64,000 nucleotides of DNA from Dipylidium caninum. Taxonomy: Eukaryota > Platyhelminthes > Cestoda > Cyclophyllidea > Dipylidiidae. Positions 35,701 to 46,016 of this stretch are shown here, in pieces. Each line of letters starts with the position of its first letter. The first letter of the stretch is position 1. The stretch spans positions 1,054,001 to 1,118,000 of the forward strand of contig QEYB01000368.1 in the NCBI GenBank assembly GCA_017562135.1, read 5' to 3'. The notes under the pieces were generated by a model that was given only the letters and a program-made list of their open reading frames with translations, searched no databases and was not told the DNA's origin. Both the position numbers and the translations under genes were made by a program.

Positions 35701-38700
35701 CTAAGAAGAAAAAAGCACCGTATCAGGATAGATTCCAACGAGGGAGTCTGCTCGAGAGTAGAATTCCTCCTTCAATGAGATAACGATGACTTGTGCACGA
35801 GTGCGCGAGTACTCGCGAATGAAGGAGGCCACCTTGCCAATATTGGTGTTATCCAAGGCAGCATCGATTTCGTCCAGAACAAAGAAGGGAGAGGGGTTGT
35901 ACTGGTGCATTGCGAAGGAGAGAGCTAATGCAGCAATGGTTTTTTCACCTCCCGACAAAGAGTCCATTTGCTGGAAGCGTTTGCCTGGAGCCACACACTG
36001 AAATTGCAACTCTTCTAAGTATGGCTCCTCCGCATTAGTAGGAAGTAGACTTGCCTGAAAAAGAAGACTCAGACTCAAAAGATCTTCCTGATAGTCAAAT
36101 TGACAGCCAAAACCTACGAGTCATGGCAAAGGAAAAAATGAATAAAAGTTGTCACAAACTAAACTACGATTCATCAGTCCGATGTCCCAATTATTCTCCA
36201 TTAAATGTAGCGACGGACGCAAGAATAGTTAGAAGAAAATTTATAAATCATTTAATAAAAACAATAAATTGGATCACTGAGTGCGAACCGAGCGCCTAAG
36301 AGTGAATAAATTGGGCCATGATAAACACATAGCAAGGTAGGAATAGGTGCACCAAAAAACGCGATACGTATGCACAGAACCCACTTGAGCGCCGGGATTA
36401 CGGGAAAGAGCCTTGTATAAAGGGTCGATATTATCGGCGATAGAGAGGAAACATTTCATGAAGGCATTGCAACGAAGGCGTCGGATCCTTTCGAATTGAG
36501 CCCGGGCCTTTTTCGCCTTTCGTCGTGTCTCTTCGAATTCAGCCTCAGTGGAGCGAAGGCGTTGCTCCACATTGCCCAGCCTCGCTCCTGCCTTAAGATT
36601 CGGCGCCTGAAACCGCGAGAGCTCACTCTGCATCCGATCTACTTCTGTTTGCATTTCGTCCGCCCTATCAACATAATGCAAGTTTGCAACAAGAACGATG
36701 GTTACTGTTGCTTTACGCAATAGCGTTCTGTATGTACACACAATACGCCAACAAGGAATGGGAGAGGCATAGCTTTGGTGACCTCACATTGAAAAACCTG
36801 GGAGGCGAAAACCGATAATGTTTTTGTTATGGGATATTGTCGAAAAGTGATTTTTCTAAACATTCACAATGCAATCATTAAGGCTGCCGACAGGGGAGAT
36901 CAAAGGCATACCTTCTACTGACCTCCTTATCATCAGCTATCATGCGAAGAGGTTTTTCCAGTTGCTTATAGTCTAGTGGAAGACGAGCCTCCATGGCATA
37001 AAGACGCATCATCTCTTCGGAGTTAAGATCTGCACCTTCACTTTCAGCTGATAATTGGCTTTCCAGTTCAGGCATTGAACTCGCACCCGGCTTCAAAGGT
37101 AATTGCAGATCTTCCATCTAGATAATAGATCGAGGATCTTGAGTGTGGTTTATACGATTGGTGGGAGCAATCACGTATGGAGCGTGGAGGCAGACTTACT
37201 TTGGCCGACTGGAGCAATGAGTGACGTTCAGAACGCTTAGTTTCCAAACGCGTTTCAATTTGACTCATCTCTTTCTGAAGTTTCTGAATTTCTCGCTTCC
37301 GTGAAACTAGGCGTCGGCTAAGTTCACCTAATTCGCCGTCCAAATGTTCACAATTACGTTGGTATTCGCCAAGTTGAAATTCAAGGTTACCCTTGTGGAT
37401 TTCTTCCGCCTCCATCTCTTCTTTTAAACGCTTTTCTTGCTTTTTGCAACGCTCCATTTCCTGACGCTCGCCTATCACCGCTTCTTCCCAACGGCGCACT
37501 GCGGCTATAAGAAAGCACTACGACCTTCAACAAATCATCTGCACCGATGGCAAAGGGAAAAATGAACAACGACAATAAAGCTTTAACTTTGAAGAAACAA
37601 AGTAAGAAGCGTTATTTGAATGCTTATACCCGATTTAAGATCGTTGGCAACCTCGTGAGTCCATATGTTATGGTGAATGGATGCGGGATATGCATGAAGT
37701 CAAAAGTAGCCTTCTGGAGACCGTTACAAGCCTAGATAGTCAGAACCACTGTTACAAGTTCAAATAACATTAGATAAAAATAATACCTTGGGTATCGCGA
37801 GATTTCTCGTATTCTAACTGATTATTGATGCGCTGGAGCTGATTGGTAAATTCCATTCGCTTGCGGTCGCGTTCGCGAGCGATGCGCAACTCGCGATCTT
37901 CATATTCACTGAACACCAAACAGTGTTTAATACAAATAACACAGAAGAAACAAACCGAGGTAGCCAAACAACTAGGGATAAATAGCAACAAAAATATTAG
38001 TCTTACTAACCGAATATTCTCCACACCGATACTAACGCAAAAATCATGCAGCACCGTATCTTCAACATTGTCCATTTTAGATTTTTCAGCATTAATTGAA
38101 ATCTGGAGTTCCTGCATTTTTGTCTGGCACATACTGAGCCGTTCCTTAAGGAAAAAGAGATACGTGTACGGAGATGGCGGGACAAATTATTAGATACTAC
38201 GCAAACTCACATTGACTTCCTCCAAACTGGCCTTCAAATTGTTTACCTCCTCTTCGTTACCACTGAGAATTTTTTCTTCCTACGCACGAATAATTAGTGC
38301 AATAATTAAACCTCTTTAAGGGGTTCATAAATTCAAGATAACCAATCTTTTACCAAATATAGAGAAAAAAGGGAAAACCCCTAGATAAAGATCAATCACA
38401 AACAATTAAACCTCAAAATGCTCTAACAAAACTATTGCACGGTATCTAAAACGAAACTTACGGTGCCTTCTTTATCTTTTTGGGTGTACTTAAGCCGTTT
38501 TTCAAGACCATTAATTTGTGATTGAAGTGTGCGAAGTTCTGCTTCCTTACGCTTACGTTTCAGCTGTTCTTTCAATTCAGTTTGCAAAGCGTCACGACGA
38601 GTCATCAAAGAACTAATCTGCTTTTCATCCCAACGTTTAGCTCTCGCCTTTAAATCACTATAAAGGAAGATGGTAATGTGGTGAGCTTCCCGAATGTTTA

Positions 38701-41602
38701 GCGAACTAACATTTGGCTCATCACTAATAGCCGTGACCACTGCTAATGTAGCAAAAAAATCCTAAAAAAACGCGAAATAACAGAGGGCTTTTTCAAAGCT
38801 AAGGAAAAATTGTATCGAAAACTTACCTGGCACCACCTGAAATGATACCCGAGCGTTGGAAGAGAGTTCCGTCCAAGGAAACGGTCTAGGTAGATATCAA
38901 AAGGTCGAACGAGCTTGAATGTAATGAAAGGCTTAGGTAAGCAAAAAAGCGCAGAACAACCCCTTCACCTTCTTACGATCTCCCATGTTGTAAGCGACGT
39001 AGCGCGCATGTTCAACAGTGTCGCAAACAAGAGCATTGCCACATGCAAACTGGAGAGCTTTCTTTGCGATTACTGGGTCACAATTGATGACATCAATCAC
39101 CAAGTGCACATTAGGCGGCTCACTTATTTCACTAGTGCATGAAAACAGACATTGTGAAATCGATTAGAAACTAATTTTCCACAAAATAAAACACTTTGAC
39201 ATAGAAAAGCGTTTAAAAGTCGGGTATCGAAGGTTATTATTTATATAATATGTTAAAGATGACGAAATGTTCGTACCGTAACTTTTCATCAACAGGCTTG
39301 ACATCAAGAAAGTCAAGGGGCAAAAATGTTTCTGGTTCAATGCGTTGATCCTTCATATACTGAATACAGTCTTTGGCCGTTTTTTCACTATCGCACACAA
39401 TACTGTCCATGTGCTTGCCAAGAACTTTAGTGATTGCGATTTGATAACGCTTATGGGATGGCTCACACATTTCAAGGAGGCGACCATGCTGGGAGTAAAT
39501 TGTTGATAAGAAGTGATTTCAATAAAAAGTAAGAAGAATAATTCACAACCTTAAATCGGTTATTAAACAGTAGGCATTACAAGTCTATCACTGTTAACTC
39601 GTCTGACCCGTATTTAATTCACTCTTTCAATCTACTTTGACTCACCACACCAGGAAATAATCGTTTCAAGTTCTCTATTAGTTCTTGCTTCTTAACAGCC
39701 CGAGATGATTCGTGACGCTCAACTTTAGCTTCCCCCAACTGACAAATCACTGTCTCCAATTCCACATTAATTTCGTCCATTCGCCTTGTTGCGCTCTCAA
39801 CTTCCTCTCTAATCGTCTTCTCCGCTTCCGAGAGCTCCGTTATGGAGCGGTGACTGGTTCTGTAAAAAGAGAGACAGTGAAGACAGTAGAAACACGATTC
39901 AAGTATAACTTGCAATTTTTAGACATATGTGTACTCGATAAACTCCACGAGCCTCTGCAGACGTCGTTGGTTGTCAATGAGTTCAGTCTGTTTCAACCGA
40001 AGTGAATTTCCAATTTCCTCCTTGCGTCGTTCAAGTCCATCAGAGAGATCCTTCTGCTCATCATATTCTCGCCTAAGAGCATCAAGCTGAGCTGAAAGAT
40101 CCGAGGTATGCTCAGCGGCTTTCTGTTTCAGCCTATGATACTCGGCCAACTGAACAAGACGAAAGACAATAATAATCACAGCAGCACAAATACCGAGTAA
40201 GACGACACAAACGCACCTGCGAATCCTCCAATTCAAGAGAACGACCCTGTTCCTTACTCTTCTTATTCTGTTGACGTTCATAATCTTCCTTTAGGACTAG
40301 AATACGTGAATATTCAGCTTCCAATTGATCCATTTCTTGACGATGACTGCTGTGTTGCTGACGAGCGTTTTCCAAAGCCTTCCTTTAATATCAAGATGCA
40401 TTAGAGGACTTAACGTGGTACTTGCTTTGATTCCTTATGCTTGTCGCTGACATGACGCAGCATCTGTGAAACCTTGATATACTCAGGCTTGCGTTTAGAA
40501 ACCTTTTGATCCTGAAAAAGTCAAGAAGAAAGCGTGGTAGTGGCACAAAGCCAAAGTATTGCTTACGCATTTTTTGATCTCTTGTTCTAGAGAAGCTTGA
40601 TCTCGGTGAAGTTTGCCCAATTCTCGACGCTTTTCACGAATATCCTCTTCTATTTTTTGTCTTTGTGCGTTCTCTTTTTCAATTATTTCCTCTTTTTGTT
40701 GCAAATCTTCCCGTATTCGCTTTGTATCCACGTCATTATAATATAACCGAAAAAGTTGCAATTCTGTCCGTTTTGTAAGCTAGAAGAAAAAAGCAATTGC
40801 ACACGCGAAAAGAACGTGATACTATTAAGAGGGGTCATGTCCTACCCATTTATGGTGCAACTTTTTGTATTTCTCCGCCTCGTCAATTTCTATACGTGCT
40901 TCCTTACGTTCGGCAACGATATTTTTCTTTTTATTAAGATTAAATGTAGCTTCCTCCTCCAATTTCTGCATTTCAGCTTTAGACCTGTCATATTCATCTT
41001 TATATTCGGCTGACCGACTGATTTCTTCAAACATTTGACAACGCTCACGAGCGTTTTTCATTGCAATGCTTTCAACAGCCCCCTGAAAAATCAGAAAGTT
41101 CTTGACCTTCATAAAAATATGTATTTTCTCGAGTGCTTCTGCATACTCCTCCACTTTCACGGGCTGTACGATTAAGCAAAACGAAATCTATGCCTTACTG
41201 CTCCATCAATGCGGTACTCTGAAGTATTACCGCTTATGTACCGACTGAAACGCATGTCGGCGCCATCGGGCAATTGATAGACAGCGGTGACACTAGCAGT
41301 CTTCGCAACGGGCTTTCCAACAACTGATCCGTGTATAAGATCCTATGGACTAACCTAGAGTGCTCTTACTTACACTCAACTTGGTTACTCGTAAGTGTCG
41401 TGTTCGCTCTCCAAGCACAAAACTGATGGCATCCATGAGGTTCGATTTGCCTTAAAGTATGAGATTATATGATCTTAGTACCCGATCCATTTGGGCCTAT
41501 GATGGCCGTAAAGGCGCAGAATGGGCCAATCACTTGCCTCCCTTTATAGGACTTGTAATTCTCAAGTTCAATATATTTAAGATGACCGCACTTGTCGACC
41601 AT
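35701..41602 (-). CDS. SMC1: Structural maintenance of chromosomes protein 1 (cohesin ATPase subunit)
   Basis: SMC1 pairs with SMC3 and RAD21 to form the cohesin ring. Twenty minus-strand exons: 41482-41602, 41374-41450, 41199-41342, 40846-41163, 40567-40779, 40426-40511, 40217-40382, 39935-40149, 39646-39859, 39277-39488, 38969-39131, 38827-38885, 38462-38657, 38211-38279, 38011-38144, 37787-37908, 37200-37504, 36912-37117, 36385-36664, 35701-36054. They total 3,654 nt, 1,217 residues (human 1,233). The Walker A motif GPNGSGKSN is split by the 31-bp first intron. [15 protein letters not shown] follows at about residue 160, then a coiled coil, the hinge ([17 protein letters not shown] to [10 protein letters not shown]), the return coil, signature LSGGEKT and Walker [14 protein letters not shown]. 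The start [19 protein letters not shown] matches the family N-terminus. The reading frame is intact. The C-terminus ends right after [13 protein letters not shown], about 20 residues short of the vertebrate end. The start lies 212 bases from the INSIG start on the other strand. Confidence 0.97.
40383..40425 (-). other. SMC1: GC-AG intron of SMC1 (intron 6)
   Basis: On the minus strand exon 6 ends ...GAATCAAA and the intron begins GCAAGT, a standard GC-donor context. A GT donor four bases further breaks the frame, whereas the GC donor gives the continuous sequence [11 protein letters not shown], which aligns with the KKSLQNAQ of vertebrate SMC1A. Length 43 bp. Confidence 0.75.
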
Positions 41603-41814
41603 AATTACCGTCAAGTGCACGCCTTTACCTTAAAACTATTAAAACAACCGTCATTTAAAAATTTGGGTTGAAATGTAAAAATTTAGTACTTAATTTTTAA
41701 ATTGTAAATAAATTATTATAAATTTTGTTTTGGTGTATTTTGTTTTGCTCATATGTTTGCGATTGCCTCAGATATAAACGCAACGATATTCGAGGTTCAT
41801 TGGTCCTGCGTGTC
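41603..41814. promoter_or_regulatory. Compact divergent intergenic region between SMC1 and INSIG
   Basis: Only 212 bases separate the two start codons, which face away from each other. The sequence is AT-rich. A candidate trans-splice or cis acceptor for INSIG (GATTGCCTCAG, ending at 41771) lies 43 bases upstream of its ATG, and ATG 41815 is the first after it. A shared promoter is inferred from spacing only. Confidence 0.5.
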
Positions 41815-42466
41815 ATGCGTGTGTGCATTCGTGGTTTTATTTTGTTCGTCATTGGGGTCCTGTTTTACTACATATTTGGACTTATTCAGGGATTTCGAAG
41901 TGGGATTTTCAACGACAAGTTCAGCCAATTTCTCCTCCGCTCTAATTGCCGTATCCCTCTTTGTTGTGGCATTCTCTCAGGTACTGTTTTTAACCTCTTT
42001 TTTATATTTTAGTCGCCTGTGGTCTTACATCTCCCCGCCTATATAACAATCTGAAAATCTCAAACGTTTATGAACCGGAGTGGTCCTCAATTATGCGTTC
42101 AGTTATATTTTTTATGGGGATAAGTCATGCTTCCGCCAAACTTGACATTATCTCTGTTTCACAACTGCTCATGACCAGCCTCTGTTTTGCCATTGGTATG
42201 TGGTGGATTTTCGATCGATCTATGAGTGGCATTCTCGTTGGTTCATTAATATCCCTATTGGGAACGGGTATTTGTTTGGTTCTTGGAGATCGAACTGTTA
42301 GGTAAGATGGCACAGCGGATTTAACATTCATTCCAGATCAATTGACCCACTTCTGACATCATGGCTACCGTGCATTTTCTTCTCTGGTGGAATTACTGCC
42401 TCACTCGTTGGACGACAGCTAGCAAAATCGGACGCATTTGAGTCATTTAAGCTCAAGACCGAATGA
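41815..42466 (+). CDS. INSIG: Insulin-induced gene protein (INSIG), ER sterol-response regulator
   Basis: INSIG proteins sit in the ER membrane, retain the SCAP-SREBP complex when sterol is high and recruit E3 ligases to HMG-CoA reductase. Exons 41815-41980, 42013-42301, 42337-42466; introns of 32 and 35 bp; 585 nt, 194 residues (human INSIG2 225). First membrane segment: GFILFVIGVLFYYIFGLIQG. Then IPLCCGILSG, matching the PPCCG motif, and EPEWSSIMRSVIFFMGISHA-SAKLD, matching the family EWASVMRC...FVGINHASAKLD. The diagnostic WWIFDRSMSG keeps the Asp (residue about 123) equivalent to human INSIG1 Asp205, reported to be needed for SCAP binding. The end, SWLPCIFFSGGITASLVGRQ, matches WLPCIFFSGGVTVGNIGRQ. 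The N-terminus is shorter than in vertebrates; ATG 41815 is chosen as the first Met after an acceptor-like CAG at 41771. The C-terminus differs from the vertebrate one. Confidence 0.95.
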
Positions 42467-43011
42467 TTTTTACGCTCATGTTAGAACTTGTCTTATATTT
42501 GCATTTCTATTTATATTTATGTTTCGCTTGTTATCCATTAGCAGGCGTAGCTGACTTCTACTGTAACCTGTCACTGAAGAGATATGACCACCGATTTTAT
42601 GATTATGCCCCTGTGCTCCTTACTATCTTCCCTAACCACTTATTTGTTTCCCATATTTACATTAAAAATGTAAATACCACCTCATGCGGAGTTTGTTTTT
42701 CTCTTTCCTCTGATGCAATCCATCTTCACGGTCGAAATGTGTGATTTTTTTGCTTGTGCATCTGCGAAAAGTTTTCGTAGGCATAAGACGGCGAATCGCA
42801 AGCCCTATGTTTTTTGCTCTGGCTTCCTGTGTGAACAAACATTTTGGTGTTGGTCAATGAAATTTCGGGTGATATCATATAGGTTTATAGCTATTTGGGT
42901 TATTGTAATTAATTCCTTTGAGGTTGTGGCTTTTAATTCGTTATGTATTCTAATTTAGTGCAACATATTTACTGATTGAGTACATATGTGGCCTCCTTTC
43001 ACAAATGTCTA

Positions 43012-43371
43012 TTACATCGATAGTATCGGATGAGAAATGGCGTAGAAGGAGTCATGTCCGCAATCGCGCTGTCTTTGAGATGACCGAGTTTGTAACGGAT
43101 GCGTGTGGTTACAGACTTTTGGGAGAATTTTAAGGCGTACTTCAGCAATTTTGTCAATAGGAGTGGTTATTTGATAGTGTTTTCGCCTTGCCACGGTATA
43201 TTGTTCGTCAATTAGACGGGAAACTTTTTCAAGTACTACAAATCTCCAAATGAATCGCAAATTTAGGTCTCCAGAAATGTATAATTGAAATTGTTTCAAG
43301 GGTATCACTACTTCACTCAGAAATGCGTTCGCCCTGTCCACTTCAAATCTGTAAACTTGTGAGCGGGACAT
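43012..43371 (-). CDS. Hypothetical 119-residue ORF
   Basis: Uninterrupted frame from a genuine ATG: MSRSQVYRFEVDRANAFLSE, continuing with an alternating charged and hydrophobic pattern, ending at TAA. Composition is protein-like up to about residue 85 and then less so. An acceptor-like TTTACAG lies inside the start region (before ATTTGAAGTG), and a GT follows KILPK, so it may instead be one exon of a larger minus-strand gene. I recognise no family. It lies downstream of DCTN3 on the same strand but 2.6 kb away. Confidence 0.3.
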   Translation of the reverse strand: MSRSQVYRFEVDRANAFLSEVVIPLKQFQLYISGDLNLRFIWRFVVLEKVSRLIDEQYTVARRKHYQITTPIDKIAEVRLKILPKVCNHTHPLQTRSSQRQRDCGHDSFYAISHPILSM

Positions 43372-45786
43372 CGCAGATTAAGTTTAAAGCCTTACGAAAC
43401 AATAATGCATCATAGATTGAATTCTTCGCCACAAAGCTATACGTGAATTATGCTTCTAATAGAGCGGAGCAAACAATATGGGTTGCCGATTATTCCTTCA
43501 AAACGCCTCACCTAGCTTTATTGCTCTCCAGCCCGGCAGCCTTCAACATTGCCTGGCCCATACGTAAGCGCGGGTGAAGAATAACCACATGAGTACCTCT
43601 CAGTGCAAAACTTTAGACACGACCATACTTTATTTGCCTTTTTAAGGAACGGTTGGACTGATTAAACCGATCAAAGTAGAATACGGCATAATTGGGCACA
43701 GTGCTTTAGTCAATGTTCAGTAGTTTTTGTGTATACGCAAAGGTACGCAGTAAGTAGTAAGTAAAGGGACTAGGCCATCGTCAAAACTACTTAACTTGTA
43801 ATGTGAGCCAGCAACTACAACGGAGCACACCGGCCATTGCCTCGGACGAATTGGGACAGGTTCCACATACGTCATAGGTTCTAGAAATGATGGCAAGTAA
43901 TTGCATGTGTGGAGCTTTTTTGCTATCGCGAATAAAACTTACTCTAAAATTATGTAACGTCATATTATGAGTAGAGTTTTCTTCTGAGCTGATAACACGT
44001 TGTTATGAGATCACGGCTAGATAAACGGCGCCCTAATTCATGAAAAAATAGCTTGATGATCAAACATCCTATGCGTCCATAAGTGTAGGTAAAACTAGAC
44101 AAGAAACATTCAGTTAAGAACATGTGCACCCCTCGCTGACTAAAGCAGCCGTCATCGGCTCATATTGTTTCCACTCAACCCATTTGCCTCCGGTACAGCG
44201 TATCCGCCTAGAGACAAAACTCGCCCGCCCGTTCATCGGGGGCAAGGAGGTATGGGCTGTGCCTAACTTCGCCTCGCGTCTGTAATCGACCGGAGACTCT
44301 GCTGTGCTACGAAAACCCCGGAGTCGCGTGACCTCGGGAGACCTGGCGACTTCGGCGCGATGCACGCGCACGAATGGCTGCCACAGTGGCGAGAATGTAT
44401 CGTGAAATTCGCCAGTGGCATAGAGTGCGCAGAGACGCACTGGGGCGGTGCAGGTGTACTCGTGATGTCAGGTGAGTGCGTGATCTCGTGTGCCAGGGTG
44501 ACAGAGGCCGGCCCTCGCCCTCGCCCCCAGTCCTGGGCACTGACTGCTAGTGATTCATTTCAAGGTCGCATTCTTACCAATAAATACCTAATCAAGTTCG
44601 TCTACTGCTCCATCGAGTATGCCTACTGAATCTATTCGGCTAAACAGAATTCAGAGGCTCTGACGCTGCGTGAGCCTCAGCTAACGGGCGGTATCATCAT
44701 AATTTACTTAGATGATCGGCAAATTCACCCACACGTGTTGCCGAGACAGCCGAGGAAAGTTACACCGTTCTCAGTTAAACAGTTTAACAAAAAAACAGGT
44801 GAAGCACTGCAGATACAACGTTGCTAGACTGTTAAACCAACTCGATGCTAACTTCATTGCTGTTGCCTTGACAACTATATCACACTTAAAATATCTCCCG
44901 CCGATATCTGACCAATATTGTCGAAACTGATAGGCAACGCAATACATGAAGACTGGCTGCGGAAATGAATAGTTTGTTTTGAAGTACTGCACCTACATTC
45001 CAACGAGAGGGTTTACCGATATTACACCACAAGTGTGTGACCAGAAATGAATGCAAACGAACTCTTCAATGTAGAGACCTCCTCATTAGTGAATATTAAA
45101 ATATTATTAGTACATGATCCCGTTAAATATCAACTGTTGAGCATTGAGGACAAATTAAAACATTAGAACATCGAATAATGTGTATTTTGAGATAACCGAT
45201 TCGACATCCACAGGACTAGAACTTCAAATCCCATTTTGCAAATGTGAACTCATTACTTAGGGGAGAAATGGCCAAAGAGATTCTTGTGAAGCTGAGTACA
45301 GTTATTTGTTAAAATCTACTCTTCACCAAAGTGATGAAGCAAATAAAATTAATCAATTCCATCAAAAAAATTCCTACCGTAACAATCGTCTATGGCGATG
45401 TCAAAAGGCATTTGACAGACTCGCTGTACATGTGACGAACACGCGAATGACATACCAGGAACCGAATTCCGCTGCGCATGATTGCGAGAAACTATATAAA
45501 ATTATGCCTTTCCGGACCCCTCCATACAATTAACACAAAACGATTGAACCAAAACAGTCACTTCACAGATAGACAAGTGTTCTCACCTAGAAAAACCATA
45601 ATTGTAAGGCGACCGATCACTGATAGCATTGAAACGCAAAACCAGCGACAAGGATTAAAGCTTCACTGATGAAAATATGAAAACACGAAGTTTTATCCCA
45701 TGGCAGAACGTTTCACTGCGTTTAAAGTCCCTCATGTACATTATTGAATTGATGCAGGGAGTCCCAGCTCTGAATTTGGTTATTCC

Positions 45787-45858
45787 ACTTGAGGTAAAGC
45801 CAAGCCAAATCGCCTCATCCAGACTTGAGGTAAAGCCAAGCCAAATCGCCTCATCCAG
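45787..45858 (+). repeat. Perfect 36-bp tandem duplication
   Basis: Two identical 36-base units, 45787-45822 and 45823-45858, starting ACTTGAGGTAAAGCC. Located just downstream of the DCTN3 poly(A) signals, in non-coding sequence. Confidence 0.95.
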
Positions 45859-45869
45859 ACAAGATTGGG

Positions 45870-45925
45870 TTTATTAAACTGTACCTATATGCAAAAAGTA
45901 GGCAATATAAAGGGACAGTTTTATT
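45870..45925 (-). promoter_or_regulatory. Two candidate poly(A) signals of DCTN3
   Basis: TTTATT at 45920-45925 and at 45870-45875 are AATAAA on the minus strand, about 90 and 140 bases downstream of the DCTN3 stop. Confidence 0.5.
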
Positions 45926-46016
45926 TGGATACTCAAAGAGTATGTGGAAGAAATATTCCCGAAAGGGTTCAAAGCGAGATTCATTTTGTACCGAAAGATG
46001 AGAAAGGCGTGTCAAT

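Larger units (their letters stand above)
42467..46016. other. Intergenic region between INSIG and DCTN3 (convergent genes)
   Basis: INSIG and DCTN3 point towards each other across this stretch. The left 500 bases are probably INSIG 3' UTR. A GC-rich island at about 44150-44560 has overlapping frames on both strands and no known domain. A minus-strand ORF at 43012-43371, a 36-bp tandem duplication at 45787 and DCTN3 poly(A) signals are listed separately. Confidence 0.45.

Noticed and set aside
39925..39945. Non-canonical AT donor for SMC1 intron 8
   Set aside because: A normal GT donor (GA|GTACAC at 39934) gives the same phase and a good alignment, so no unusual intron is needed.
44360..44475. 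Exon-like plus-strand frame ending in ATGTCAG|GTGAGT
   Set aside because: The donor is good, but the sequence is in a GC island open on both strands and matches nothing.
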